The notes under the pieces were generated by a model that had not been told where the DNA came from, made no database searches, and saw only the letters and a program-made list of their open reading frames with translations. A stretch of 64,000 nucleotides of DNA from Pseudomonas sp. CCI4.2 (GTDB lineage Bacteria > Pseudomonadota > Gammaproteobacteria > Pseudomonadales > Pseudomonadaceae), in contig NZ_CP133781.1 of the NCBI RefSeq assembly GCF_034350045.1, positions 1,394,001-1,458,000 of the forward strand, read 5' to 3'. Positions 51,801 through 59,493 of the stretch are shown here, one piece after another. A program made the translations under genes and the position numbers. Position 1 is the first letter of the stretch; each line of letters begins with the position of its first letter.

Positions 51801-52308
51801 CTACCGGTTGCGCAGCATCGACGGCCGCAGCCTGCCCATGTCGCGGTTATACCTGGCGCAAATGGGCCATGTGCAAGTCATCCGCCAAAGCTTCTTCGCC
51901 CATGACCCGAACGAACCACAGGTGCAATTCAAGCTTGAGCCCTACACCCTGGACCCGACCGTGAGCCGCGCCGAATTCCGTTTCGGCAACCAACAGCTCG
52001 AATACCGCCACGGCCCCATCGTGCCGATGTCCTTCACCTGGCCCACCGATGCCGAAGACGGGCGCACGAGCCTGGTGCTGGAAAAAATGGTCGGACGTCC
52101 CATTGGCATCGAGAAAAACACCGGGCCATGGTCGTTGTTCCGTCTGCTCGACTTGATGCAGACCGAGTACCTGAAAGGCCGCGACGTGATGGTTCTCAAA
52201 GCCGATGTCGGTGGCCTGCGCGCTAACTACCTGTTGCTCGCCCAGCGCTCACCTAACCCGTTCGATGTGGCTGCCCTGCGCAGCTTCCGTCTGCCGGCGC
52301 AGCTCTGA
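48811..52308 (+). CDS. tssM: T6SS membrane-complex protein TssM (IcmF)
   Basis: TssM spans the inner membrane and reaches across the periplasm to TssJ. The 1165-residue protein has two N-terminal membrane helices (about 15-38 and 52-72). A cytosolic NTPase-like domain follows with Walker A GPEQSGKSS at 138-146 and DTGG at about 183. A third helix lies near 430-450, then the large periplasmic ImcF/DUF1215 regions. Normal length. The downstream phosphatase starts inside its stop (TGATG). Confidence 0.97.
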   Translation: MKIFFKKLAAFLGKTWVWTLLLVLLAALAIWFLGPLLAVDDYKFWEDSSHRLLSISVLFLAWGLFVVFSGWLSTRRKNQAQESDDGKARLDLAQEIESEEKRRRKLFKKALRTLKTASLYRGRSERWRSELPWYLLIGPEQSGKSSLLKRSGLEFPLNDIDDKAKQEPTFYEWYFGEHGVLIDTGGAALTSESSVDKSTWKSLLGLLRARRRNRPLNGIVITIPAQLLIIGDHQTPNNRNAIASSIRERLKDIRQQLKVDLPVYLILSKTDDIDGFGVFFDQLTKHESDQVLGATFADDQNGNDRQVLRGEFEALLKRLNSQVITRMHQERTAERSAVILDFPHALGVLGPALCDFVHEALGGNRYQRASRLRGFYLTSATQPLKTPDGKEKNTTPQSLFTGSARFINHLFSRVIFPEAELAGLNKRERRRIHWGQRALYVTSFAALGLFGLLWALGFSANHGRLEQLREFAQNLTKQHVELAPQDDAMAALQVLDTGYAASRVFPALSDVQLHERSGLYQGELSHPVLDDAYQRELQKQLLPRVARTLEAQVRANMNDRERLLGSLRAYLMLNLTERRDSTWLKDWVATDWSMRYMGNTSVQNSLGEHFSRLLAHGFTYPLNDALVAQARQVLQAESQAAVVYRSLREQAKSLPDYRVSQHLGPQGAVFRGTDYLIPGFYTQRGYQQFFTTQGASLVNDILRDNWVLGESAGISGMDLRRLMVELEQLYFRDYANHWGEAIGQISLQPFGSAGEGASQLAGLIAANSPLLQLLVEVRDNTRFPDLTEGVEQLADAAGDAGGKLGALGKVAAAAAGQAQGALAKSLPDTAKKSMQRRFEPLHQLLDANNGPAPELMPTLQALNDLQLQVATLARSSQPDQAAYEMAKLRMNGQRDALNSLRGATSRLPRPISGWLDVLAEDTWMLVLSDAYQYLNQRYQSELHEFYSKALHQRYPFNAHSTSDVAISDFREFFKAQGVADRFFDNYMRPFVSGTPGNYRLRSIDGRSLPMSRLYLAQMGHVQVIRQSFFAHDPNEPQVQFKLEPYTLDPTVSRAEFRFGNQQLEYRHGPIVPMSFTWPTDAEDGRTSLVLEKMVGRPIGIEKNTGPWSLFRLLDLMQTEYLKGRDVMVLKADVGGLRANYLLLAQRSPNPFDVAALRSFRLPAQL

Positions 52309-53024
52309 TGAATCAGCTGAAGCCCTGGCGCAGCGTGGCCCGCACCCATGCTGGCAAGGTTCGGACGCGCAACGAAGACGCTTTTCTTGACTGTCCACAG
52401 CTCGGGTTGTGGGTGGTCGCCGATGGCATGGGCGGTCATCAGTGCGGCGACATCGCCAGCCAATTGATCGTCACCCACCTCGCCGATCTGCCCCAAGCGG
52501 GCAGCTTCGACGAGCGGATGATTGCTATGCGCCAGTGCCTGCACTGGCTTAACCGGCGCATGAGCCAAGAATTGACCATCAACCCGGAGCACAAAGACAA
52601 GATCATGGGCAGCACGGTCGTCGCGCTGCTCATCGAAGGTAAGCGCGGTGCGTGCGTCTGGGCGGGCGACAGCCGATGTTACCTGCTGCGCGACAACCAC
52701 CTGCATCAACTGACCCGCGACCATTCGCTGTTTGAGCAACTGATCAATGAACAGAAGATGAGCCCAGAAAAAGCACGCCTGCAACCCAATTCCCAGTCCC
52801 TGACCCGCGCCATCGGTGCCAGTGATCAGCTCCAGTTGGAAATAGTGGAATTGGAGGTGCAACCGGACGACGTATTTTTGCTCTGCAGCGACGGTTTTTA
52901 TGAGGGCCTCAACAACGAGGTGCTGCTTAGAACCTTGGACCTTGAGTCAATGCACACCCTGTTCACTGACGTATTAGGTGGCACCGCCCGGGATAATTTG
53001 ACTGCCATAGTGATTAGCCAATGA
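52308..53024 (+). CDS. stp1: PP2C-type Ser/Thr phosphatase (Stp1/PppA-like)
   Basis: A 238-residue metal-dependent phosphatase that reverses threonine phosphorylation of the FHA protein and lowers T6SS firing. Motifs include RNEDAFLD, VADGMGGHQCGD, GSTVVALL, WAGDSRCYLLRD, LTRDHS, CSDGFYEG and RDNLTAIV, covering the conserved metal-binding aspartates. It starts inside the tssM stop codon and overlaps the kinase, an arrangement that keeps writer and eraser levels matched. Confidence 0.94.
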   Translation: MNQLKPWRSVARTHAGKVRTRNEDAFLDCPQLGLWVVADGMGGHQCGDIASQLIVTHLADLPQAGSFDERMIAMRQCLHWLNRRMSQELTINPEHKDKIMGSTVVALLIEGKRGACVWAGDSRCYLLRDNHLHQLTRDHSLFEQLINEQKMSPEKARLQPNSQSLTRAIGASDQLQLEIVELEVQPDDVFLLCSDGFYEGLNNEVLLRTLDLESMHTLFTDVLGGTARDNLTAIVISQ

Positions 53025-53902
53025 CCGACGCCTTGCCACCTTTACCCGGCGTGCTGGCTGGCCGTTATCGCATCGAGCGTTTGCTGGGTGCGGGTGGCAT
53101 GGGCTTGGTGTATCGGGCGCGAGATTTGTTGCATGAGCAGTTCGATACGGCGGGCGGCGATATTGCGGTGAAAATCCTCGGCGACGCATTCGCTGAAACA
53201 CCGGACGCGAATGCGCTGCTTTATCGCGAGTTCGCCTTGACTCGGCACCTGCGTCACCCCGGCGTCATTCAAGTGTTCGATTTTGAGACCGACTCGGCCT
53301 GTCAGCGTGCCTTCATCACGATGGAATTGATGCATGGCTTGCCGCTCGACCGGTTGCTCTGCGAGCGGCCGCTTGGCGTGCCTTGGATAGAACTGCGGGA
53401 TATCGCTATCGAGTTGCTGGACGCACTGGCCCACGCCCATGACCGAGGCGTGTTGCACGGCGACCTCAAGCCCAGCAACGTCATGCTCACCGAAGACCGT
53501 GTGCGCCTGTTTGATTTCGGTCTCGGGCAGACGCTGGATAACGTGCTGCCAGGGCTGCCGCAACTGAGCCGCGAAAACTTCAAGGCCTGGACACCCACTT
53601 ACGCCGCGCCGGAGCTGCTCGAAGGCGGACCGTTGTCCATGAGCGCCGATGTCTATGCCGTGGCGTGTGTCCTGTTTGAAATGGCCAGCGGCAAGCATCC
53701 CTATCAACGACTGAACGCATTAGAGGCCCGTGACAAAAAACTAAATCGCCACCTGAAAAAACCCAAATACCTCCCCAAAATTTGCTGGCCAGCGCTGCAA
53801 ACTGCCTTAGCGTTCAAACCCAAAAACCGCAAGATTGACGCAGCGGCGTTGCGCGACAGTTTCAAAGCCGCTCCACCCGCACAATCCTGGTTTTGGTTTT
53901 AG
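53021..53902 (+). CDS. stk1: Ser/Thr protein kinase (Stk1/PpkA-like) of the T6SS
   Basis: A 293-residue Hanks-type kinase. Glycine loop LGAGGMGLVY (22-31), Lys51 in IAVKIL, catalytic loop LHGDLKPSNVM with Asp148 and Lys150 (HGD instead of HRD), DFG at 165-167, and APELLEG as the APE motif. No membrane helix or periplasmic sensor is present, so it differs from PpkA of HSI-I and matches the short kinase of HSI-II. It would phosphorylate the FHA protein upstream. Last gene of the operon. Confidence 0.93.
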   Translation: MTDALPPLPGVLAGRYRIERLLGAGGMGLVYRARDLLHEQFDTAGGDIAVKILGDAFAETPDANALLYREFALTRHLRHPGVIQVFDFETDSACQRAFITMELMHGLPLDRLLCERPLGVPWIELRDIAIELLDALAHAHDRGVLHGDLKPSNVMLTEDRVRLFDFGLGQTLDNVLPGLPQLSRENFKAWTPTYAAPELLEGGPLSMSADVYAVACVLFEMASGKHPYQRLNALEARDKKLNRHLKKPKYLPKICWPALQTALAFKPKNRKIDAAALRDSFKAAPPAQSWFWF

Positions 53903-53966
53903 GAAAACCACCAAACACCTGTGAAGCTTCAGCCAACACATAACTTGTTGAATTACATCTATTAAC

Positions 53967-54093
53967 TGTAGGAGCGCTTGCCCGCGATTGATCGCGAAGC
54001 GGTCCCAATAGACTGACTCGATTCAACTGCAAAAACCGAATTACCTGATTTACGACTGCTTCGCAGCCGATCGCGGGCAAGCGCACTCCTACA
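53967..54093. repeat. REP palindrome pair (REPIN-like)
   Basis: TGTAGGAGCGCTTGCCCGCG at about 53967 recurs in inverted form at about 54063-54093 (TGTAGGAGTGCGCTTGCCCG on the minus strand). This is the well-known Pseudomonas GTAGGAGCG REP family, here as an inverted pair in the stk1-vgrG gap. Confidence 0.85.
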
Positions 54094-54168
54094 CTGCCAA
54101 TCCGCCGAAAAACAGGACTAACACCAAAACTCGGCCCGACAGGCATGCCGTTCAACCGCCTGTAGATA

Positions 54169-54186
54169 CCAACTTGTTGGCGAGAG
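54169..54186. repeat. single GCCAACTTGTTGGC-type REP half
   Basis: CCAACTTGTTGGCGAG belongs to the same palindrome class as the pair at 62055-62127. It is a second REP type in the same gap, present only as one unit. Confidence 0.6.
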
Positions 54187-54239
54187 GGTTATGTGTCGAA
54201 CCAGGTTAGCCGCTTTGCCAATAACCCCCCATCACCCTC

Positions 54240-54271
54240 AAAAACCGCCGCGTTCACACCGGCGGTTTTTT
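54240..54271 (+). terminator. rho-independent terminator in the stk1-vgrG gap
   Basis: AAAAACCGCCG, a 9-base loop and CGGCGGTTTTTT form a strong intrinsic terminator. It lies 338 bases after stk1, so it probably ends the T6SS operon and insulates vgrG. The A-run on the other side could make it work in both directions. Confidence 0.85.
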
Positions 54272-54278
54272 ATTAATC

Positions 54279-54328
54279 GATGTTTAGGACATTTCCCAAG
54301 GTGGATGCGGACACGTCCTACATACGAC
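54279..54328 (+). promoter_or_regulatory. element shared with the tssA upstream region
   Basis: CGATGTTTAGGACATTTCC followed by CGTCCTACATACGAC resembles the tssA upstream element at 33426-33454. It lies about 65-110 bases before vgrG, a plausible promoter-proximal position. No -35/-10 or sigma54 match was convincing. Confidence 0.4.
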
Positions 54329-54391
54329 GGCGGTCGACCTGAGCAAGCATGTGCGCCAATGAATTCTTGGCTTACACAATGAGGGTCGTAC

Positions 54392-56521
54392 ATGCCGATT
54401 CTAAACACTCAGAAAAAATTCACCCTGACCGTCGCCCAGCAAACAACGCGGTACGACCTGCAGGTGTTCGAATTCTCCGGAAAGGAATCCCTCAACCAGC
54501 CCTACTGTTTTGAGATTGACGTGGTCATCGACTGCCATTTCCTGGACCTGGACGATTACCTGCATAAATCCGCTTATTTGTGTTTCGACGATGGGCAGGA
54601 TTATGGCGTTCATGGGGTGATTCACGAGTTCGTGCAAGGCGAGACGCGCCTGAACATGACCCATTACCACCTCAAGTTAATGCCCACCCTTTTTTACCTG
54701 AGCCACCGAACTAACCAGCGCATCTTTCAACACCTGACGGTGAAGGAGATCATCGCCGAGGTTTTGAAAGAACACGGCATTCTGACTGACCGTTATCGCC
54801 TCGAGGTCGTGGGGGCGTTCGAGCCACGGGAATACTGCACCCAATACAAAGAGTCGGACTTACAGTTCATCCAGCGCTTGTGCGAAGAAGAGGGTATCCA
54901 CTTTCACTTCGAACACAGCCAAAACCACCACACCGTGGTGTTCTCGGACACCAATAAAGGCTTCAAGCACTTCCCGACCCCCATCACCTTTGCCCCGGAC
55001 AACGGCCTCAACCCCGAAACCGTGGCGGTGAAGTCGTTCAGTGTCGGGGTGCAGAGCAAACCGTCGCGGGTCACCCGGCGTCAGTACGACTTCGTTACCT
55101 CCAACGAGTCCATGGATGTGGCCTTCAAAGGTTATGACCCTGAAACCTGGACCCGCTTTCAGGTGCTGGAAGATTTCGACTACCCCGCGCCCTTTACCAG
55201 CCAAGAACACAATCGTTGGCTGGCGATCAAGGCCCTTGAACGCTTGCAGGTCGACGCCCGTCTGGCGCGAGGCACCAGCGACCAACCGATGCTGCTCAGC
55301 GGGCACGTGTTCACCCTCGAAGACCATTTGGTGGCGGACTGGAACGCCGCCTGGCTGTTGCTGGACATCAAGCACCGGGGCCGACAACCGCAGGTGATGG
55401 AAGCCTTTCGCAGCCAAGCCCCCGCAGCGGCTGCCGATGGCTTTACTCAGGGCTACCGCAATACGTTTACGGCCATCCCCGAGCGCGTGACGTTTCGCCC
55501 GGCCCTTGAACACCCTAAACCCTTGGTCCTGGTCAGCCAGACCGCCACCGTCACCGGCCCCCAGGGCGAAGAGATTTACTGCGACGAATATGGCCGGGTG
55601 AAAGTTCGCTTGCGCTGGGACCGCTCCGGATCGGCCAACGAGCAGAGCAGCCGCTGGGTCCGGGTTGCCAGCAGTTGGGCCGGCAAAGGCTACGGCAGCC
55701 AGATCATTCCGCGGGTCGGCATGGAAGTGCAGATCAGCTACGACGAAGGAGACCCCGACTCACCCATCGTCACCGGTTGCTTGTTCAACACCGTCAATAC
55801 CGTGCCCAGCCCACTGCCGGCCAACAAAACCCAAAGCGTGTTCAAGACGCTCTCCTACCCCGGTGGTGGTGGCAGCAATGTGCTGGAGATTGAGGACCGC
55901 AAAGGCCGAGAGCGCATTTTCCTGCAAGCCCAGCGCGACTTCATGACCCACGCCCTCAACGACCACACCATTGAGGTCGACAACGAACAGCGCACTCACG
56001 TCAAAGCCAACGCCTACCGCGAATTTCACGCCGAAGAACACCACACCACCCACGGGCTGCGCAAAACCCAGCTCAACGCCGATGACTCGCTGAGCGTCGC
56101 GGGCAGCATCAATACCCAGGCGGGCACGACCTTTGTGGTTCGAGCAGGACAAAGCGCTCAAGTACAAGCGGGGGCGCAGGTGGTGATCGACGCCGGCGCC
56201 CAGCTCACGCTCAGCTGTGGTGGCCAGCATTTGGTGCTGACGCCCGCCGGCATCTTCAGCAGCAGCCTGATTGTACTCGGCGGCGTGCCCATCCCCGGAA
56301 CCCCGCCCGCGATTCACCCCCCGCAACTGCCCGGCGAAAGCGAACCGCAAGCGGCAGGGCGCTTGATGACGCTGCCGCTGTCGTTGCCCGAATTTGCCTG
56401 GGAACACGAGCCAGAACCGGTGGAGGTGCTGCCGGAGCCGGTGGTGTGTGAGAACTGCCTGCTCCGCGCCCGAAACCAAGCCCAAGGCACAGTGGGTCGC
56501 ACGCTCCCATCCGCCGTCTGA
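54392..56521 (+). CDS. vgrG: T6SS spike protein VgrG (TssI)
   Basis: VgrG trimers form the puncturing tip that carries effectors. The 709-residue protein has the gp27-like head (FEFSGKESLNQPYCFEIDVV, EREYCTQYKESDL-like EPREYCTQYKESDLQFIQRL), the gp5 OB region and the DUF2345 beta-helix (RAGQSAQVQAGAQVVIDAGA). The tail has no enzymatic domain; it ends with a Pro-rich part and a CENCLLRAR pair of cysteines. The DUF4123 adaptor starts 18 bases later, so the cargo is most likely the DUF2235 lipase downstream. Confidence 0.96.
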   Translation: MPILNTQKKFTLTVAQQTTRYDLQVFEFSGKESLNQPYCFEIDVVIDCHFLDLDDYLHKSAYLCFDDGQDYGVHGVIHEFVQGETRLNMTHYHLKLMPTLFYLSHRTNQRIFQHLTVKEIIAEVLKEHGILTDRYRLEVVGAFEPREYCTQYKESDLQFIQRLCEEEGIHFHFEHSQNHHTVVFSDTNKGFKHFPTPITFAPDNGLNPETVAVKSFSVGVQSKPSRVTRRQYDFVTSNESMDVAFKGYDPETWTRFQVLEDFDYPAPFTSQEHNRWLAIKALERLQVDARLARGTSDQPMLLSGHVFTLEDHLVADWNAAWLLLDIKHRGRQPQVMEAFRSQAPAAAADGFTQGYRNTFTAIPERVTFRPALEHPKPLVLVSQTATVTGPQGEEIYCDEYGRVKVRLRWDRSGSANEQSSRWVRVASSWAGKGYGSQIIPRVGMEVQISYDEGDPDSPIVTGCLFNTVNTVPSPLPANKTQSVFKTLSYPGGGGSNVLEIEDRKGRERIFLQAQRDFMTHALNDHTIEVDNEQRTHVKANAYREFHAEEHHTTHGLRKTQLNADDSLSVAGSINTQAGTTFVVRAGQSAQVQAGAQVVIDAGAQLTLSCGGQHLVLTPAGIFSSSLIVLGGVPIPGTPPAIHPPQLPGESEPQAAGRLMTLPLSLPEFAWEHEPEPVEVLPEPVVCENCLLRARNQAQGTVGRTLPSAV

Positions 56522-56539
56522 TCCACTCAAGGAGATCAC

Positions 56540-57349
56540 ATGAATTTGTCCTCACGCGATTGGCTCAACAGCTTGCAAGAGCAAGCCAAAGCCAGCGACC
56601 TGGAACATCTGGACATCTTGATCGATGCCACCGGGCTCGATTATCCGCTGCTGAAACAACTGGCCGAGTTAGAGCCTCGGCCATTGCAGGCGCTGTTATT
56701 TGACGGCACACCCGAACATGACCTCGCCGAACAAGGTCCGGTGCTGATCCGTCTGCTGTGGGCGCAGCCCGAGCAAGTGAACTGGCTCGGTGGGCTCCTG
56801 AAGCAATTGCACGGCCAATCTCGGGTGCTGGCGCTCTTGAGCCGCTGGCCGTTCGAGCCCCTCACCGAGCACCTGCGTTATTGCACCCAGGCCCAATGGA
56901 ACAACGGTGCCATCAGCGGCGTTTTGCGCTACTACGACACCCGCTTGTTCAAACACATCAGCGGTCTGTTCGTGGGCGACGACAATCGGGACCTCCACGC
57001 CCCCGTCATCACCTGGCACTGGATCGACCGTGATCAACGGGCGCAAATCATCGGTGGCGCTCAACTAAAGCTCTACGAATACACAAAGCCCACATCGCCG
57101 CTGATGCTTGATGACCGCCAAATGCAATCGATCTATGCCCGAGGACAAGCCGAGCAATGGGAAGCCAACCACGGCCCGATCCAACAAAGCTACCCGATGG
57201 GTAAAGAACAACTGATCGCTCAGGTCCACATCGGACAACTCGCCGCCAACTCCCAACGCCTTGAGGGTGAAGAGCGACGAGCGTTCATGGTCGAGTGGCT
57301 CGCCGAGCACCTGCCCGCGACCGTTTCATCCACGAGCGGCTTGGCATGA
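56540..57349 (+). CDS. DUF4123 effector-loading adaptor (Tap/TEC)
   Basis: DUF4123 proteins bind a VgrG and one specific effector and load it on the spike. The 269-residue protein shows the family's ILIDATGLDYPLLKQL start, FDGTPEHDLAEQGPVLIRL and the RYYDTRLF region near residue 130. AGGAG precedes the ATG. Its stop overlaps the start of the first DUF3304 lipoprotein (ATGA). The four lipoproteins between it and the lipase make the adaptor-effector gene distance unusually long. Confidence 0.92.
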   Translation: MNLSSRDWLNSLQEQAKASDLEHLDILIDATGLDYPLLKQLAELEPRPLQALLFDGTPEHDLAEQGPVLIRLLWAQPEQVNWLGGLLKQLHGQSRVLALLSRWPFEPLTEHLRYCTQAQWNNGAISGVLRYYDTRLFKHISGLFVGDDNRDLHAPVITWHWIDRDQRAQIIGGAQLKLYEYTKPTSPLMLDDRQMQSIYARGQAEQWEANHGPIQQSYPMGKEQLIAQVHIGQLAANSQRLEGEERRAFMVEWLAEHLPATVSSTSGLA

Positions 57350-57867
57350 ACTTTCAGCCCGTTGCTTTTGCCTTGATAACCGTTGCGCTGCAAGCCTGCA
57401 GCAAAGCGCCGCCCGACCGGCTGGGCGCGCCTATTGAGGGTTACAACCACACCTCGGCGGCGATCAATCATTTCGACGTCAACGGCAATGGCGGTCCGAA
57501 CATCGGCCCGTTTGGTGGTGGCGGAAGCCAGATGTGCTGCGTGTCCATGCCGCGCAAATGGCATCCCGGCCTGACCGTGGTGGTGGAGTGGGAGAAGGAT
57601 CCGAATGTCGGCGCGTCTCAATACTGGACCGAATCCTTTTCCTCCAACGCTTGGCGTGTACGAATGAAAGAACACCGCTCCAAATACACCCGCCAGCGCG
57701 CCGTCGTGGAGGTCGCGCCCTATGAAGAACTCGGGGTCATTGACGTCCATTTTTTGCCCTGCGACCAAATCGCCGTTGCAGCCGTTGCCCAACTGCCCGG
57801 TAAGCCCGGCTACCCCTTTCCCTACCCTCGCAAAATGGAAGTGCCTCCCGTATGTCCAGCTTCTTGA
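57346..57867 (+). CDS. DUF3304 lipoprotein, copy 1; probable immunity protein
   Basis: A 173-residue lipoprotein with lipobox VALQAC (signal MNFQPVAFALITVALQ, then Cys). The DUF3304 core reads GYNHTSAAINHFDVNGNGGP, CCVSMPRKWHPGLTVVVEW and DVHFLPCDQ. Signal peptide differs from copies 2-4, and the gene is coupled to DUF4123 by an ATGA overlap. The middle segment VGASQYWTESFSSNAWRVRM matches copy 2. Immunity role is inferred from place next to a lipase effector. Confidence 0.85.
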   Translation: MNFQPVAFALITVALQACSKAPPDRLGAPIEGYNHTSAAINHFDVNGNGGPNIGPFGGGGSQMCCVSMPRKWHPGLTVVVEWEKDPNVGASQYWTESFSSNAWRVRMKEHRSKYTRQRAVVEVAPYEELGVIDVHFLPCDQIAVAAVAQLPGKPGYPFPYPRKMEVPPVCPAS

Positions 57868-58409
57868 ACCCTGGTTTGGTTCGTCGCGTGCCGGTGTTTT
57901 TAGCCGCTGCGGCACTCGCTTGCATCGCCCTGCAAGCGTGCAGCAAAGCGCCGCCCGACCGACTGGGCATTCCCATCGAGGGCTACAACCACACCTCGGC
58001 AGCGATCAATCATTTCGACGTCAACGGCAACGGCGGTCCGAACATCGGCCCGTTTGGTGGTGGCGGAAGCCAGATGTGTTGCGTGTCTATGCCGCGCAAA
58101 TGGTATCCCGGCCTGACCGTGGTGGTGGAGTGGGAGAAGGATCCGAATGTCGGCGCGTCTCAATACTGGACCGAATCCTTTTCCTCCAACGCTTGGCGTG
58201 TACGAATGAAAGAACACCGCTCCAAATACACCCGCCATCGCGCTGTCGTGGAAGTGGCGCCTTACGAGCGATTGGGCGCGATTACCCTGCATTTCCTGCC
58301 CTGCGACCAAGTAAAGGTCTCTGCCGATCAGACCTACCCCGGCATCGCAAATCATCCCTATGACTACCCGCGCAAAATGGAAGAGCCCTCTGTATGTCCA
58401 GCTTCTTGA
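57852..58409 (+). CDS. DUF3304 lipoprotein, copy 2; probable immunity protein
   Basis: A 185-residue lipoprotein with signal MSSFLNPGLVRRVPVFLAAA and lipobox IALQAC. The middle segment is as in copy 1, but the C-terminal part, LGAITLHFLPCDQVKVSADQ with TYPGIANHPYDYPRKMEEP, is unlike the other copies. It is the most diverged tail in the array and suggests mosaic exchange. Overlaps copies 1 and 3 by 16 bases each. Confidence 0.84.
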   Translation: MSSFLNPGLVRRVPVFLAAAALACIALQACSKAPPDRLGIPIEGYNHTSAAINHFDVNGNGGPNIGPFGGGGSQMCCVSMPRKWYPGLTVVVEWEKDPNVGASQYWTESFSSNAWRVRMKEHRSKYTRHRAVVEVAPYERLGAITLHFLPCDQVKVSADQTYPGIANHPYDYPRKMEEPSVCPAS

Positions 58410-58951
58410 ACCTCCGCTCGGCTCGCCGCGTATTGCTGATGTTGGCCGCTGTGCTGCTCGCCGGTATCGCCCTGCAAGCGTGCAGCAAAGCGCCGCCCGA
58501 CCGGCTTGGCGCGCCTATCGAGGGTTACAACCACACCTCGGCGGCGATCAATTACTTCACCGTCAACGGCAATGGCGGCCCAAACATCGGCCCGTTTGGT
58601 GGCGGCGGTAGCCAAACCTGCTGCGTAGGTATGCCGCGCAAATGGCGTCCGGGCCTGACCGTGGTGGTGGAGTGGGAAAAGGATCCGACGCCGCATGCTT
58701 ACGGTGATTGGCCCGAACCTATGTTCTCTGACGCGTGGAGCGCTCGTATGAAGAAGGAGAAGACCAATAACACCCTCCACCGCGCCGTCGTGGAAGTGGC
58801 GCCTTACAAGGAACTCGGCGTCATCGACGTTCACTTCCTGCCTTGCAATCAAATCGCGGTCTCAGCCGTTGCCGAGCTGCCGGGTAAACCCGGCTACCCC
58901 TTCTCTTATCCCCGCAAAATGGAAGTACCTCCCGTATGCCCAGCTTCATGA
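58394..58951 (+). CDS. DUF3304 lipoprotein, copy 3; probable immunity protein
   Basis: A 185-residue lipoprotein with signal MSSFLNLRSARRVLLMLAAV and lipobox IALQAC. It has INYFTVNGNGGP where others have INHFDVNG, CCVGMPRKWRPG, and a unique middle segment PHAYGDWPEPMFSDAWSARM. The C-terminal part is like copies 1 and 4. Role inferred as above. Confidence 0.84.
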   Translation: MSSFLNLRSARRVLLMLAAVLLAGIALQACSKAPPDRLGAPIEGYNHTSAAINYFTVNGNGGPNIGPFGGGGSQTCCVGMPRKWRPGLTVVVEWEKDPTPHAYGDWPEPMFSDAWSARMKKEKTNNTLHRAVVEVAPYKELGVIDVHFLPCNQIAVSAVAELPGKPGYPFSYPRKMEVPPVCPAS

Positions 58952-59493
58952 ACCCCGGTTTGGTTCGTCGCGTGCCCGTATTTTTAGTCGCTGCGGTACT
59001 TGCTTGCATCGCCCTGCAAGCGTGCAGCAAAGCGCCGCCCGACCGGCTTGGCGCGCCTATCGAGGGTTACAACCACACCTCGGCGGGGATCAATCATTTC
59101 GACGTCAACGGCAATGGCGGTCCGAACATCGGCCCGTTTGGCGGTGGCGGCAGCCAGATGTGCTGCGTGTCCATGCCGCGCAAATGGCATCCCGGCCTGA
59201 CCGTGGTGGTGGAGTGGGAGAAGGATCCAAGCCCCTTTGACTCCGCCACATGGGCGGTGCCCAGATTTTCTGATGCATGGCATCAAAAAATGGAAGAGCA
59301 AGAAGCCGAATACACCCGCCACCGCGTCGTCGTTGAAGTCGCGCCCTATGACGAACTCGGCGTCATTGACGTCCATTTTTTGCCCTGCGACCAAATCGCC
59401 GTTGCAGCCGTTGCCCAACTGCCCGGTAAGCCCGGCTACCCCTTTTCCTACCCGCGCAAAATGGAAGTGCCCCCCGTATGTCCAGCTCCTTGA
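58936..59493 (+). CDS. DUF3304 lipoprotein, copy 4; probable immunity protein of the adjacent lipase
   Basis: A 185-residue lipoprotein with signal MPSFMNPGLVRRVPVFLVAA and lipobox IALQAC. The middle segment PFDSATWAVPRFSDAWHQKM is unique to this copy. It overlaps the DUF2235 start by 16 bases, so it is the copy most tightly coupled to the effector and the best candidate for its cognate immunity protein. Confidence 0.85.
   Translation: MPSFMNPGLVRRVPVFLVAAVLACIALQACSKAPPDRLGAPIEGYNHTSAGINHFDVNGNGGPNIGPFGGGGSQMCCVSMPRKWHPGLTVVVEWEKDPSPFDSATWAVPRFSDAWHQKMEEQEAEYTRHRVVVEVAPYDELGVIDVHFLPCDQIAVAAVAQLPGKPGYPFSYPRKMEVPPVCPAP

Larger units (their letters stand above)
57346..59493 (+). repeat. tandem array of DUF3304 lipoprotein genes, 542-base register
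   Basis: Starts at 57852, 58394 and 58936, and then the lipase start at 59478, are each exactly 542 bases apart; the first copy starts at 57346 with a different signal peptide. Each gene overlaps the next by 16 bases around a shared GTATGTCCAGC-type sequence. The first half of the copies is almost identical; a middle segment differs strongly. Confidence 0.93.
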
